A DNA stretch of 24,200 nt from JAGOUY01 sp964562155 (GTDB lineage: Bacteria > Patescibacteriota > Patescibacteriia > 2-12-FULL-60-25), in contig CAZLRU010000021.1 in NCBI GenBank assembly GCA_964562155.1, forward strand, positions 1 through 24,200, given 5' to 3'. A program made the translations under genes and the position numbers. The notes beneath the pieces are model-generated. The model searched no databases and was not told the DNA's origin. It was given only the letters and a program-made list of their open reading frames with translations. Each line of letters starts with the position of its first letter. The stretch's first letter is position 1. Positions 1-7,447 of the stretch are shown here, in pieces.

Positions 1-32
1 AGTGGTCCAAGCGTTAATCGTGCGATCAAAGC

Positions 33-61
33 AAAAAAGCAGGCCAATGGCCTGCTTTTTT
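33..61 (+). terminator. Intrinsic, probably bidirectional terminator
   Basis: A 13-bp perfect stem (33-45 with 49-61) closes a 3-base AAT loop. It has a GC-rich core (GCAGGCC/GGCCTGC) flanked by A6 on one side and T6 on the other, so it can end transcripts from either strand. A stop codon in frame 3 (TAA at 15-17) could be the end of an upstream gene, but only four codons of it are visible, so no CDS is called there. Confidence 0.85.
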
Positions 62-155
62 CTTGTCTTATAAATCCAGGTGGTTTCCTGGCAAGTCTCT
101 TTATTTTTTTATCAGCACCAGAATCTTTTTTCTGATGTTCATTCATGGTATGCTT

Positions 156-185
156 AAGGCCTTCCACGTGTCGTGGTCCTTTTTT
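156..185 (+). promoter_or_regulatory. Terminator-like hairpin in the leader of the surface-protein gene
   Basis: CCACG (164-168) pairs with CGTGG (172-176) over a TGT loop. The stem continues through an internal loop to AAGG (156-159) with CCTT (178-181), and a T-run reaches 185. It ends 11 bases before the ATG at 197. It could attenuate the surface-protein transcript, or be a second terminator for the gene upstream of the window. No clear promoter or Shine-Dalgarno was found between it and the ATG; a TATAAA at 69-74 has no matching -35. Confidence 0.4.
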
Positions 186-196
186 CGTCATAACCT

Positions 197-3100
197 ATGT
201 CTTTTTTCTCCTCTTGGCGCTCTGTGGGATGTGCCTTTCTGTTTCTGTTGTTTTGCATCCTTCCCGCTCAGTATGCGCGAGCCGCTACCTGTTCTATTAC
301 CACGGACACGGTTATTGATCAGGATTATGTAGATGGGAATGGGTGTACGGCGATTGATATTCAGGGAAATGTGAGTACTACTTGGCTTGGGACGGTTAAT
401 TTAGGAGGGGGAGTTGTGACGGTTAAAAGCGGGTATACTATGAGATTGGGGACGCTGAGTGAAATGGTGTTGGGGAGTACGGATGATTTGGTTATAGAGG
501 ACGCGGCTATTCTTACTCATACCGCGGAAGATAAGTATGGCGCGAGAATCACGGCGAGAAATATTACGGTTACAGGATTGTTGACTGCTTCTGAGAAAGG
601 ATGTCGTGCCGCTGGCCCGTTTGGAGCTGCTGGGTATGGCGTTGATGTGTCTACGGGTGAGTGTGCGTACCGCACGGGTGGGTACGGTCGAGGTGGAGGC
701 GGAGGTGGGGGCGGAGGCGGAGGTGGTTCGCACGCGGGTGCGGGAGGGAGTGCTGGCGCGATTGCGGGAGGGAGTATTGTCTACGGTAATTCCCTTACCC
801 CGCAATACCTAGGATCGGGTGGAGGGACGGGTTATTATTCTACCGCTTTTGGAGGGGCGGGAGGTGGGCTTATCCATGTGACGTCAACGGGTACTCTTAC
901 GATTGATGGAGTTGTGCGCGCAAATGGAGGAAATGGAATATATGATGGGTCCTATAATGGGGGAGGTGGTGGGGCGGGAGGATCGATTTTATTAAGAGCG
1001 GCAGTACTGGCCGGGAGCGGAACTGTTTCTGCGAATGGAGGGAATGGTGGGGCGGGGGGTGGCGGGGGTTCTGCTGGTAGGGTTGCCGTTTATTACAACT
1101 CGCTTTCCGGTTTTTCGTTGTCGTCTGTTGTTGCGATGCCGGGTGCCGGGGGAGTTGGTGCCGGACCAACTACTGCGGGGGCTACGGGAACGACGTTTCT
1201 TCTTGATCGATACACGGATAACGGCTCTGGTACCGTAACGATTACCTCAGGCTTTGATTTTCCTTCTGGTGGTGATTATACGCGTGGCGCGATCCATATT
1301 CAGTCGGGCGCTGCTTTGCGATGTTCTGCGGCTTCGTCTCTTGCAATTTCCTCTGTTGAGTGGCTGTCTTTTAGTGGTCTTACATGGACGTGTTCAGCGG
1401 TCATTGATAGTGTTTCCCTTTCTTCATCGGCTGGTATTTCTACAACGAATACCGTCATGACGTTTTCAAATACGACTTCTGTTACGATTACGGCTCCGGC
1501 TTGGACGAATGTCACTACAACGATCGCCGTGACGAAGCTGGGGTCTCGTTCTCTTTTTGATATTAGTTCACCGTTCACGGTTAGGGACTTTCTTTACACA
1601 GGTGGATATGCGGGGATTATCAGGTCTGATGGGGGTGTGCTTAGCTTGGTAAACGTTTCTTCTTTTACCATGGTGAGTTCCACGATTCTCTCGAGTGTTT
1701 CTTCTACGAGCCTTACAGCTCTCTCTGTTGATAGTCGATCAAGTATTAGTGCTTCCGAGAAAGGGTGTCAGCCTATTGCTTCCGGTTCTGCCGGTTATGG
1801 TCCGAATCTTTCAACGGGTATCTGTGCTCTCGCTACGGGTGGGTATGGCCGTGGCGGTGGGGGAGGCGGATCTGGTGGATCGGGCGCGGCTCATGCGGGA
1901 ATTGGTGGTAATTTTGGTGGTTTGTCTGGATCAACGGTTACGTATGGGTCCTCAACAGAGCCTCTGTCTTATGGATCGAGTGGTGGGAGCGGGTATTACT
2001 CAGGCGCTCCTGGTGGAGCGGGCGGGGGAATTGTGAGCCTTGTGGTATCCGGTGTCGCTCAGATCGATGGGTCTATTACCGCGAATGGCGGAAATGGCTT
2101 GTATCAAGGATCATTTAGTGGGGGCGGAGGTGGTTCTGGGGGTAGTATTAATTTACGTGCAGGGACCTTAGCTGGTTCAGGTGCTATTCAGGCAAATGGA
2201 GGGGCTGGAGCAAATGGCGGAGGCGGAGGTGGGGGCGGAGGTGGTGGAAGAATTGCTTTGCGATACGCGGGTCTGACGTATTCGGGTACTTCTTCTACGT
2301 CTGCGGGGGCTGCGGGTACCGGAGGGACTGGTCAGCCTGGTTCCGCCGGTTCTATTTATCTACTTTCTTTGAATCAAGCGCCCTCGGCTCCTTCCTCTCT
2401 TGGTCCCTCTGCGTTGGTGAATGGCTCGACGACGGGAACGGTTACGCCTACCCTTGCCTTTACCCTTGCTGATCCTGATGTGGCTGATACTGTTCAGTAC
2501 CGCGTTCAGATTGACGATTCTTCTGATTTTTTATCACCTGTCGTAGATTATACTTCTGCCCTCGATAGCCAAGGTGCAAAAACGTTTCAAGTAGGGCAGG
2601 TGACCGGATCAGGAAGTTATACCGTTGGTTCGGTGAGCCAAACTCTTTCCAGTGGTTCTTATTATTGGCGTGTAAAAGTCATTGATTCGAATGCTGCAGC
2701 CTCTTCTTATTCCGTCGCTAATGCTGGTTCTGTTGCTTTTGTGGTAGATGCGACGGTGCACTATCTTTCGTTTCGCGATGCCGCAGCTTCTGGCCTTGAA
2801 AACGTGACAGCTACAAGTGTAAAAATCCTTTTACATGCCGCTCATTTTGAAGATGTGACCGTTAACTATACAGTTAGCGGGGGAACGGCCACGGGATTAG
2901 GTGCGGATTACACGCTCACAGCGGGTACTGCCACAATTACGGCGGGAGATACGAGCACGACCATTCCTCTTGCGATTACGGATGATTCTATTGATGAGCC
3001 GAATGAGACGATCATTCTTACCTTATCTAGTCCTACGTATGCAACGATTGGTTCGAACACCTCTACGACCTATACCATTACCGATAACGATACGGCGGGG

Positions 3101-4138
3101 GTTACACTTGCTGAGTCCCTTTCTTCTACGGCTGTGACGGAAGGGGGATCGTCTGATAGTTACACGATCGTTTTGGATTCACAGCCAACCTCTACGGTTC
3201 GTATTACGTTATCAGCCAGTGCGGACATTAGCTTATCTACGTCAACGATTGATTTTACGTCTTCTAACTGGGATTCGCCTGTCACTGTTACGGTCACGGC
3301 AGTGGATGATTCTGCGGTTGAGTCTACGGAAACTCATACCATTCTTCATACGGTTTCCGTTCCTTCTGGTTTTGCCTATGGCTATTCTGACACCCCCCCA
3401 AGCGTGTCTGATGTGGTGGTGACGGTGACGGATAATGATATTGCGCCTGCTGCGACGGTTGTTAATAGCGGCGGAGGAGCTACCTCGGCTGGTTCTGGCA
3501 ATGGTACCGGTGCTCTTGCGCTTCCAGCGACGTTTTCATTCACTCCTCTCTCTTCCTCGGCTCCTTCTCAACCGGTTGTTTCTTCCGTTTCCCCCGTTGC
3601 TAACCCTTCTTTGTCCAACCACCTGCCTCCATCCTCTTCTCAAGAATCTCGTCTTGCTGTTCAGACGGATGCCCGCGTTTTCGGATTATCTTTGTCTAGC
3701 TCGCTGCAAGGTGATTTGGCTCCTTTTATTGAAGTGGGTACAACCGATGTTACTCGTCGTTTAGGGGTTGGGGAGCGGAGAGCTCTTCTGCGTGATTGGT
3801 TTGATACGATGCGTCTCTCTCCTTCCTCTGTTCAAGTCGTTACGATGGATTTGGAACGCATGGCCTCTGGTCAAATTCCTGTCACGCGCAATGTGTCTCA
3901 AGAGCGTGTTCAGCTTACTCGTGTCAGGCAGACGTTTCGATCTATTTTTGGACACGATCCCGTCTTTGCTCGTCCTCAAGAAAACTTAGCTTGGAATACC
4001 CTCATGTATCGTATTCGTTTTCCACGTAATTTAGTGGCTGAACAGCAGGGTATCGTTGAGTTTCGACGTCTGTTTGGTCGTGCTCCTGTTGATCCTTTTC
4101 AATGGGCGACGGTGCGGGTTCTGGGGTACATAGAGTAA
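197..4138 (+). CDS. Large secreted surface protein with Gly-rich modules and Calx-beta domains
   Basis: This 1313-residue protein has a Sec signal peptide (hydrophobic core about residues 12-24, probable cleavage after ARA near residue 29). Residues 131-305 and 519-695 are two related Gly-rich modules, each beginning ASEKGC, containing GGYGRGGGG and ANGGNG, and ending GGR(V/I)A. Such modules are typical of beta-helical surface proteins. Residues about 726-850 form a fibronectin-like segment containing SYYWRVKV. Residues about 854-965 are a Calx-beta domain (SGGTATGLGADYT, DEPNETI, ending TDND). Residues about 966-1080 form a related beta domain, also ending TDND. A Ser/Pro-rich linker leads to a C-terminal region (about 1169-1313) carrying two F-x3-FG-x2-P...W...Y modules. 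No LPXTG or PEP-CTERM sorting signal is visible. It lies upstream of glycan export genes and may be their target, or an S-layer or adhesin protein. The start is the first ATG in frame that keeps the signal peptide; no Shine-Dalgarno precedes it. Confidence 0.9.
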   Translation: MSFFSSWRSVGCAFLFLLFCILPAQYARAATCSITTDTVIDQDYVDGNGCTAIDIQGNVSTTWLGTVNLGGGVVTVKSGYTMRLGTLSEMVLGSTDDLVIEDAAILTHTAEDKYGARITARNITVTGLLTASEKGCRAAGPFGAAGYGVDVSTGECAYRTGGYGRGGGGGGGGGGGGSHAGAGGSAGAIAGGSIVYGNSLTPQYLGSGGGTGYYSTAFGGAGGGLIHVTSTGTLTIDGVVRANGGNGIYDGSYNGGGGGAGGSILLRAAVLAGSGTVSANGGNGGAGGGGGSAGRVAVYYNSLSGFSLSSVVAMPGAGGVGAGPTTAGATGTTFLLDRYTDNGSGTVTITSGFDFPSGGDYTRGAIHIQSGAALRCSAASSLAISSVEWLSFSGLTWTCSAVIDSVSLSSSAGISTTNTVMTFSNTTSVTITAPAWTNVTTTIAVTKLGSRSLFDISSPFTVRDFLYTGGYAGIIRSDGGVLSLVNVSSFTMVSSTILSSVSSTSLTALSVDSRSSISASEKGCQPIASGSAGYGPNLSTGICALATGGYGRGGGGGGSGGSGAAHAGIGGNFGGLSGSTVTYGSSTEPLSYGSSGGSGYYSGAPGGAGGGIVSLVVSGVAQIDGSITANGGNGLYQGSFSGGGGGSGGSINLRAGTLAGSGAIQANGGAGANGGGGGGGGGGGRIALRYAGLTYSGTSSTSAGAAGTGGTGQPGSAGSIYLLSLNQAPSAPSSLGPSALVNGSTTGTVTPTLAFTLADPDVADTVQYRVQIDDSSDFLSPVVDYTSALDSQGAKTFQVGQVTGSGSYTVGSVSQTLSSGSYYWRVKVIDSNAAASSYSVANAGSVAFVVDATVHYLSFRDAAASGLENVTATSVKILLHAAHFEDVTVNYTVSGGTATGLGADYTLTAGTATITAGDTSTTIPLAITDDSIDEPNETIILTLSSPTYATIGSNTSTTYTITDNDTAGVTLAESLSSTAVTEGGSSDSYTIVLDSQPTSTVRITLSASADISLSTSTIDFTSSNWDSPVTVTVTAVDDSAVESTETHTILHTVSVPSGFAYGYSDTPPSVSDVVVTVTDNDIAPAATVVNSGGGATSAGSGNGTGALALPATFSFTPLSSSAPSQPVVSSVSPVANPSLSNHLPPSSSQESRLAVQTDARVFGLSLSSSLQGDLAPFIEVGTTDVTRRLGVGERRALLRDWFDTMRLSPSSVQVVTMDLERMASGQIPVTRNVSQERVQLTRVRQTFRSIFGHDPVFARPQENLAWNTLMYRIRFPRNLVAEQQGIVEFRRLFGRAPVDPFQWATVRVLGYIE
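587..1098 (+). repeat. Gly-rich module, copy 1 (inside the surface-protein gene)
   Basis: Encodes residues 131 to about 301. It begins ASEKGC, contains GGYGR followed by a run of 12 Gly, then ANGGNGIYDGS and ends GRVAVYY. It aligns in order with copy 2 at 1751-2266. The start-to-start offset is 1164 bases (388 codons). The nucleotide sequences have clearly diverged. Confidence 0.85.
1751..2266 (+). repeat. Gly-rich module, copy 2 (inside the surface-protein gene)
   Basis: Encodes residues 519 to about 690. It begins ASEKGC, contains GGYGRGGGGGG, then ANGGNGLYQGS, and ends in an 11-Gly run plus RIALRY. The landmarks are in the same order as in copy 1, so this is an old in-frame duplication rather than a recent slippage product. 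Confidence 0.85.
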
Positions 4139-4140
4139 CA

Positions 4141-4169
4141 TTGCTTCTTCAGGATTTTGGCGCTACTCT
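4141..4169 (+). promoter_or_regulatory. Weak candidate promoter for the 40-residue micro-protein
   Basis: TTGCTT (4141-4146), a 17-base spacer and TACTCT (4164-4169) lie 8 bases before the ATG at 4178. Each box matches consensus only partly. The spacing matches the leaderless pattern of stronger promoters in this window, such as those of gltX and the M23 gene. Confidence 0.3.
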
Positions 4170-4177
4170 CTAGCTAT

Positions 4178-4300
4178 ATGGATGTATTTATCGACAGAGT
4201 AAGCGGCATCGATTACTCCTTTGCTAGCGTGTCTATTGGTTTTTTGATTGGGGCTATCTGTGCAATGTTCTTGCTTATTAATTGGATGAAGGGGATCTAG
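4178..4300 (+). CDS. 40-residue single-pass membrane micro-protein
   Basis: An open frame from ATG 4178 to TAG 4298-4300 encodes 40 residues. The first 13 residues are polar (MDVFIDRVSGIDY). A continuous hydrophobic stretch follows (about residues 14-35, containing IGFLIGAICAMFLLI), and the protein ends WMKGI, with Lys38 near the membrane exit. One base separates its stop from the flippase ATG, so the two could be translationally coupled. The flippase Shine-Dalgarno (AAGGGGA) lies inside its last codons. I do not recognise a family. The hydropathy pattern and gene spacing support a real gene; the lack of a Shine-Dalgarno and the short length count against it. It could instead be the flippase leader. 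Confidence 0.5.
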   Translation: MDVFIDRVSGIDYSFASVSIGFLIGAICAMFLLINWMKGI

Positions 4301-4301
4301 C

Positions 4302-5738
4302 ATGTCGCACGCTAAACAGATTGCCGGGAATGCCGCTTGGCTCATGGCAGCGACCGTCTTGCAGAAGGCGGTGGCTTTTTTGTCGTTTTTTTTTGTGGCG
4401 CGTTGGAGTGGGCCAGCGACCACGGGGTCGTATTTTTATGCGGTGGCGATTACTTCTGTCTTTGTAGTGTTGGCTGATTTAGGGCTGACGCCGGTGGTGA
4501 TCCGTGAATACGCTTCCAATCCTGAACGAGGACGGCGATTTGCGAAGGCTGCGTTGGCGGCCAAGATGTTGCTGGTACCGCTCGCGGTTGTCGTTTCCTT
4601 GTTATATGCCTTGGGTCGTGGCAGTGATTCATCCGTGATGCTGTCCGTTGCTATTGCTTGCGGTGTTTTATCGGCGGATTCCTGTTCCCTGCTCCTTTAC
4701 GGAGTTTTACGCGGTTCGCAGAGATTGCGGTTTGAGGCCGTAGGGATGCTCACGACTCAGCTTATTACAGCAGCAGTGGCTATGGCATCCGCCTGGTTTT
4801 TCCGTGGAAATGTTCAACTGTTGGTTTTGGCTCTCTTGTGTGGCAGTCTTTGGAATGTGTTGTGGTCCTGGATGCATGTGCGCAAGCTGGATTGGCGCCA
4901 GGGAATATGGACGCGTGATGATCTGCGTCAGATGACGCGATTAGCGATTCCGTTTGCCTTGGCGGGGATATTTGTGAAGATCTATTCATATGTTGATACG
5001 TTGTTTTTAGAAGCGTATTGGCCAAAGGCGGAGGTAGGGCATTATGCGGTTGCGTATAAACTCACGTATGCGTTTCAGTTTTTGCCACTTACATTTGTGG
5101 CTGCGTTGTATCCAGGATTGAGTGCTATGTATGCGCGAGGAGATCAAGAAGCGTTGACGCGATCCTTACATGGTTCTCTTCGTCTCATGATGCTTATTTC
5201 TGTGCCGATTGCGGTGGGGTTATCTGCCTTTTCTGACTTGATTCCTGTTTTGTTTGGTCATTCATACGCTCCTGCTATTTCGGTTTTGCATATCTTAAGT
5301 TGGGTTTTGATTCCGATTTTTTGGGATTTTCCGATCGGGTCCCTTTTGAATGCTACGCATCGCGCCTCTACTAAGACCTTGTCGATGGGAATCTCGATGG
5401 TGGTCAATGTGATGATGAATGCCGTTCTTGTTCCTCGTATGGGAGCGGTGGGGGCTGCTTATTCAGCATTGGGGAGTTTTGTGTTATTGGGGGTGCTTGG
5501 GTTGTATTTTGCTCGGAAGGATGTGGGGGTGGTGTGGGCTGTTCGGTTTCTTTTTCAGGGATGGGGAGCGGCTGTCAGTTTGTATTTCATCCTTCATTTG
5601 CTGGTTCAGTCCCTTTCAGCAATCCCTGCTCTGTTGTTGGGAGGTATTGCCATGGTGGTCGTACTGACTGTCTGGCAATTATTTACAAAAGATGATGTTA
5701 TGATGGTATGGACGTGGATTCGACGAAAAACAGCTTAA
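4302..5738 (+). CDS. Polysaccharide/lipid-linked oligosaccharide flippase (Wzx/MATE-like)
   Basis: This 478-residue integral membrane protein has about 12-14 hydrophobic segments and a short cytosolic C-terminus. Its opening (AKQIAGNAAWLMAATVLQKA) and the later segments with repeated small residues fit the RfbX/Wzx-type polysaccharide exporter family (COG2244, MOP superfamily). By family knowledge it would flip undecaprenyl-linked glycans from the cytosolic to the outer face of the membrane. The length is normal for the family. AAGGGGA ends 7 bases before the ATG and is one of the few Shine-Dalgarno-like sites in the window. The gene overlaps the following glycosyltransferase by 31 bases, which implies co-transcription. 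MurJ is the main alternative, but the glycosyltransferase and ligase neighbours favour a Wzx role. Confidence 0.87.
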   Translation: MSHAKQIAGNAAWLMAATVLQKAVAFLSFFFVARWSGPATTGSYFYAVAITSVFVVLADLGLTPVVIREYASNPERGRRFAKAALAAKMLLVPLAVVVSLLYALGRGSDSSVMLSVAIACGVLSADSCSLLLYGVLRGSQRLRFEAVGMLTTQLITAAVAMASAWFFRGNVQLLVLALLCGSLWNVLWSWMHVRKLDWRQGIWTRDDLRQMTRLAIPFALAGIFVKIYSYVDTLFLEAYWPKAEVGHYAVAYKLTYAFQFLPLTFVAALYPGLSAMYARGDQEALTRSLHGSLRLMMLISVPIAVGLSAFSDLIPVLFGHSYAPAISVLHILSWVLIPIFWDFPIGSLLNATHRASTKTLSMGISMVVNVMMNAVLVPRMGAVGAAYSALGSFVLLGVLGLYFARKDVGVVWAVRFLFQGWGAAVSLYFILHLLVQSLSAIPALLLGGIAMVVVLTVWQLFTKDDVMMVWTWIRRKTA

Positions 5739-7447
5739 ACAAGGCTAAATTTAGCCTCTTTACTCTTGAGTACCCACCGGATCGGGGAGGAGTGGGGAGG
5801 TATTTGTTTGATTTGGGTCGGGCGCTTGGCGGTTGGCGTGTTGAGCGGGCTCAGGCTTTTTTTTGGTCGTTCTGGCCTCGGTGGGTTCCGCTGATTCGTC
5901 GTGTGTGCGCAGAGCGGGAAATGCGAGCGGTGCTTGTGAGTCATGTTTTGCCGGTTGGTACGGTGGCAATGTTGGCCCGTTTGTTTGGTGGATCTGTGTA
6001 CGGAGTGTTTTTTCATGGGATGGATTTATTGCAGGCGGAGCGTTCTTTTTGGAAAAAGTGGCTGACAAAAAAAATCATACAGTATTCTCATGCTTTGTTT
6101 GTGAACTCGTCTGCGACCGCTCATATTTTGCAGCGGTTTACTGATCGGCGACCTGTTATTGTCACGCCTGGAGTTGAGCCACGCCTGTTTTTGACCCGTG
6201 AAGAGTCTCGACGAGCATTGGGTCTTTCTTTGGAAGAAAAAATTGTTTTATCAGTCGGGCGATTCGTTCCGCGTAAAGGGTTTGATGTGTTGATCGAAGC
6301 CATGAAGAACGTTAATGCTCGTTTGGTTATTATTGGTGATGGACCTGATCGTCAGAGGCTTGAAACTCTTGTATCTCATGCTTCCATCCTCATGTCTGAC
6401 GTCTCAGATGCAGATCGTGATGTGTGGTATGCGGCGGCGGATGTGTTTGCCTTGCCCGTCAGAGAAGAGAAAGGTGATATTGAGGGGTTTGGGATTGTGT
6501 TTTTGGAGGCGGCGCTCGCGGGGTTACCGGTTGTGGCCGGAAAGAGTGGGGGAGTGTCTGAGGCGGTGATTGAGGGAGTGACGGGGCTTCTTGTGGATCC
6601 ACGGGACGTGAATGCGATCGGGGGAGCTGTTCAGGAGTTGTTAGATGATCCTAGTCGAGCGCAGGTGATGGGGGAGGCTGCGCGAACACGTGTTTTAGAA
6701 GATTTTTCCTGGAAGGATCGTGTTCCGCTTGTGGAAGCGGCTTTTCCGCTGGTTTCCGTTATTATTCCGGTCCACGCGGATGTTGAGCTTTTGAATCGTG
6801 TGCTGGCTTCTCTGGCTCGGCAAACGTATCGATATATAGAGGTGATTGTCGTTGATAATGGGCTTGGTTCGCGGATAGATCGAGTGGTAAATACGTGGGG
6901 GTCACAGTTGTCTATTCGTCTTGAACGATTTTCGACGAATCAAGGAGGGCCGGTGGCGCGTAATCATGGGGTTGCTGTCTCAACCGGGGAATATATATTG
7001 GTTCTTGATCATGATGCGCGCCTCAAGCGAGAGGCGATTGAATCTTTTTTGCGTACGCTACAGGAGCATCCGGAGGCTGATGTGGTGTACGCCTCTCATC
7101 GGTTTGGGTGGAAGCGCTTTTCTGCTCCACCCTTCGACGCAGAATTATTGAAACGAGTGAATTATATTCATACGTCTAGTCTGATGCGGCGAGCGGCATT
7201 TCCGGGTTTTGACCCGGCTCTTACTAAATTTCAAGATTGGGATCTGTGGCTGACGATGGTGGCACGAGGTTCATCCATGGTTGCGATCAATAAAGTATTA
7301 TTTTCGCTTAAGCCGGGTGGGACGATGAGTGCTTGGCTGCCGTCTTTTGCGTATAGGTTGCCATGGGAGAAGATCGGTTGGGTGCCCAAAAGGTTGATAC
7401 GGTATCGAGAGGCCGAGCGTATTATTCGTGACAAGCATAACCTATGA
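5708..7447 (+). CDS. Bifunctional glycosyltransferase, GT4-GT2 fusion
   Basis: This 579-residue protein has two catalytic parts. Residues about 15-345 are a GT-B, GT4-type transferase. It has a donor-site-proximal EYPPDRGGVGRY near the N-terminus, VGRFVPRKGFDVLIEA near residue 183, and the E-x7-E signature at E259 and E267 (EGFGIVFLE). Residues about 348-579 are a GT-A, GT2-type domain: SVIIPVHADVELLNR, a DxD at D434-H435-D436, GGPVARNHG, and WDLWLTM near the C-terminus. No signal peptide or membrane segment is seen, so it should act in the cytosol, adding two sugars to a lipid-linked glycan. It overlaps the flippase by 31 bases and the ligase gene by 4 (ATGA), so it is the middle of an operon. 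The sugar donors cannot be read from sequence. The N-terminal 13 residues precede the usual GT4 start, so the exact start is uncertain. Confidence 0.9.
   Translation: MDVDSTKNSLNKAKFSLFTLEYPPDRGGVGRYLFDLGRALGGWRVERAQAFFWSFWPRWVPLIRRVCAEREMRAVLVSHVLPVGTVAMLARLFGGSVYGVFFHGMDLLQAERSFWKKWLTKKIIQYSHALFVNSSATAHILQRFTDRRPVIVTPGVEPRLFLTREESRRALGLSLEEKIVLSVGRFVPRKGFDVLIEAMKNVNARLVIIGDGPDRQRLETLVSHASILMSDVSDADRDVWYAAADVFALPVREEKGDIEGFGIVFLEAALAGLPVVAGKSGGVSEAVIEGVTGLLVDPRDVNAIGGAVQELLDDPSRAQVMGEAARTRVLEDFSWKDRVPLVEAAFPLVSVIIPVHADVELLNRVLASLARQTYRYIEVIVVDNGLGSRIDRVVNTWGSQLSIRLERFSTNQGGPVARNHGVAVSTGEYILVLDHDARLKREAIESFLRTLQEHPEADVVYASHRFGWKRFSAPPFDAELLKRVNYIHTSSLMRRAAFPGFDPALTKFQDWDLWLTMVARGSSMVAINKVLFSLKPGGTMSAWLPSFAYRLPWEKIGWVPKRLIRYREAERIIRDKHNL

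Noticed and set aside
76..91. Small hairpin CCAGG/CCTGG as a terminator
   Set aside because: Only 5 bp, and the following T-rich stretch is offset by several bases.
401..2036. Long alternative-frame ORFs inside the Gly-rich regions
   Set aside because: GGN repeats lack stop codons in most frames, so the frames are open by composition. The products are low-complexity Arg- and Val-rich strings with no start signals.
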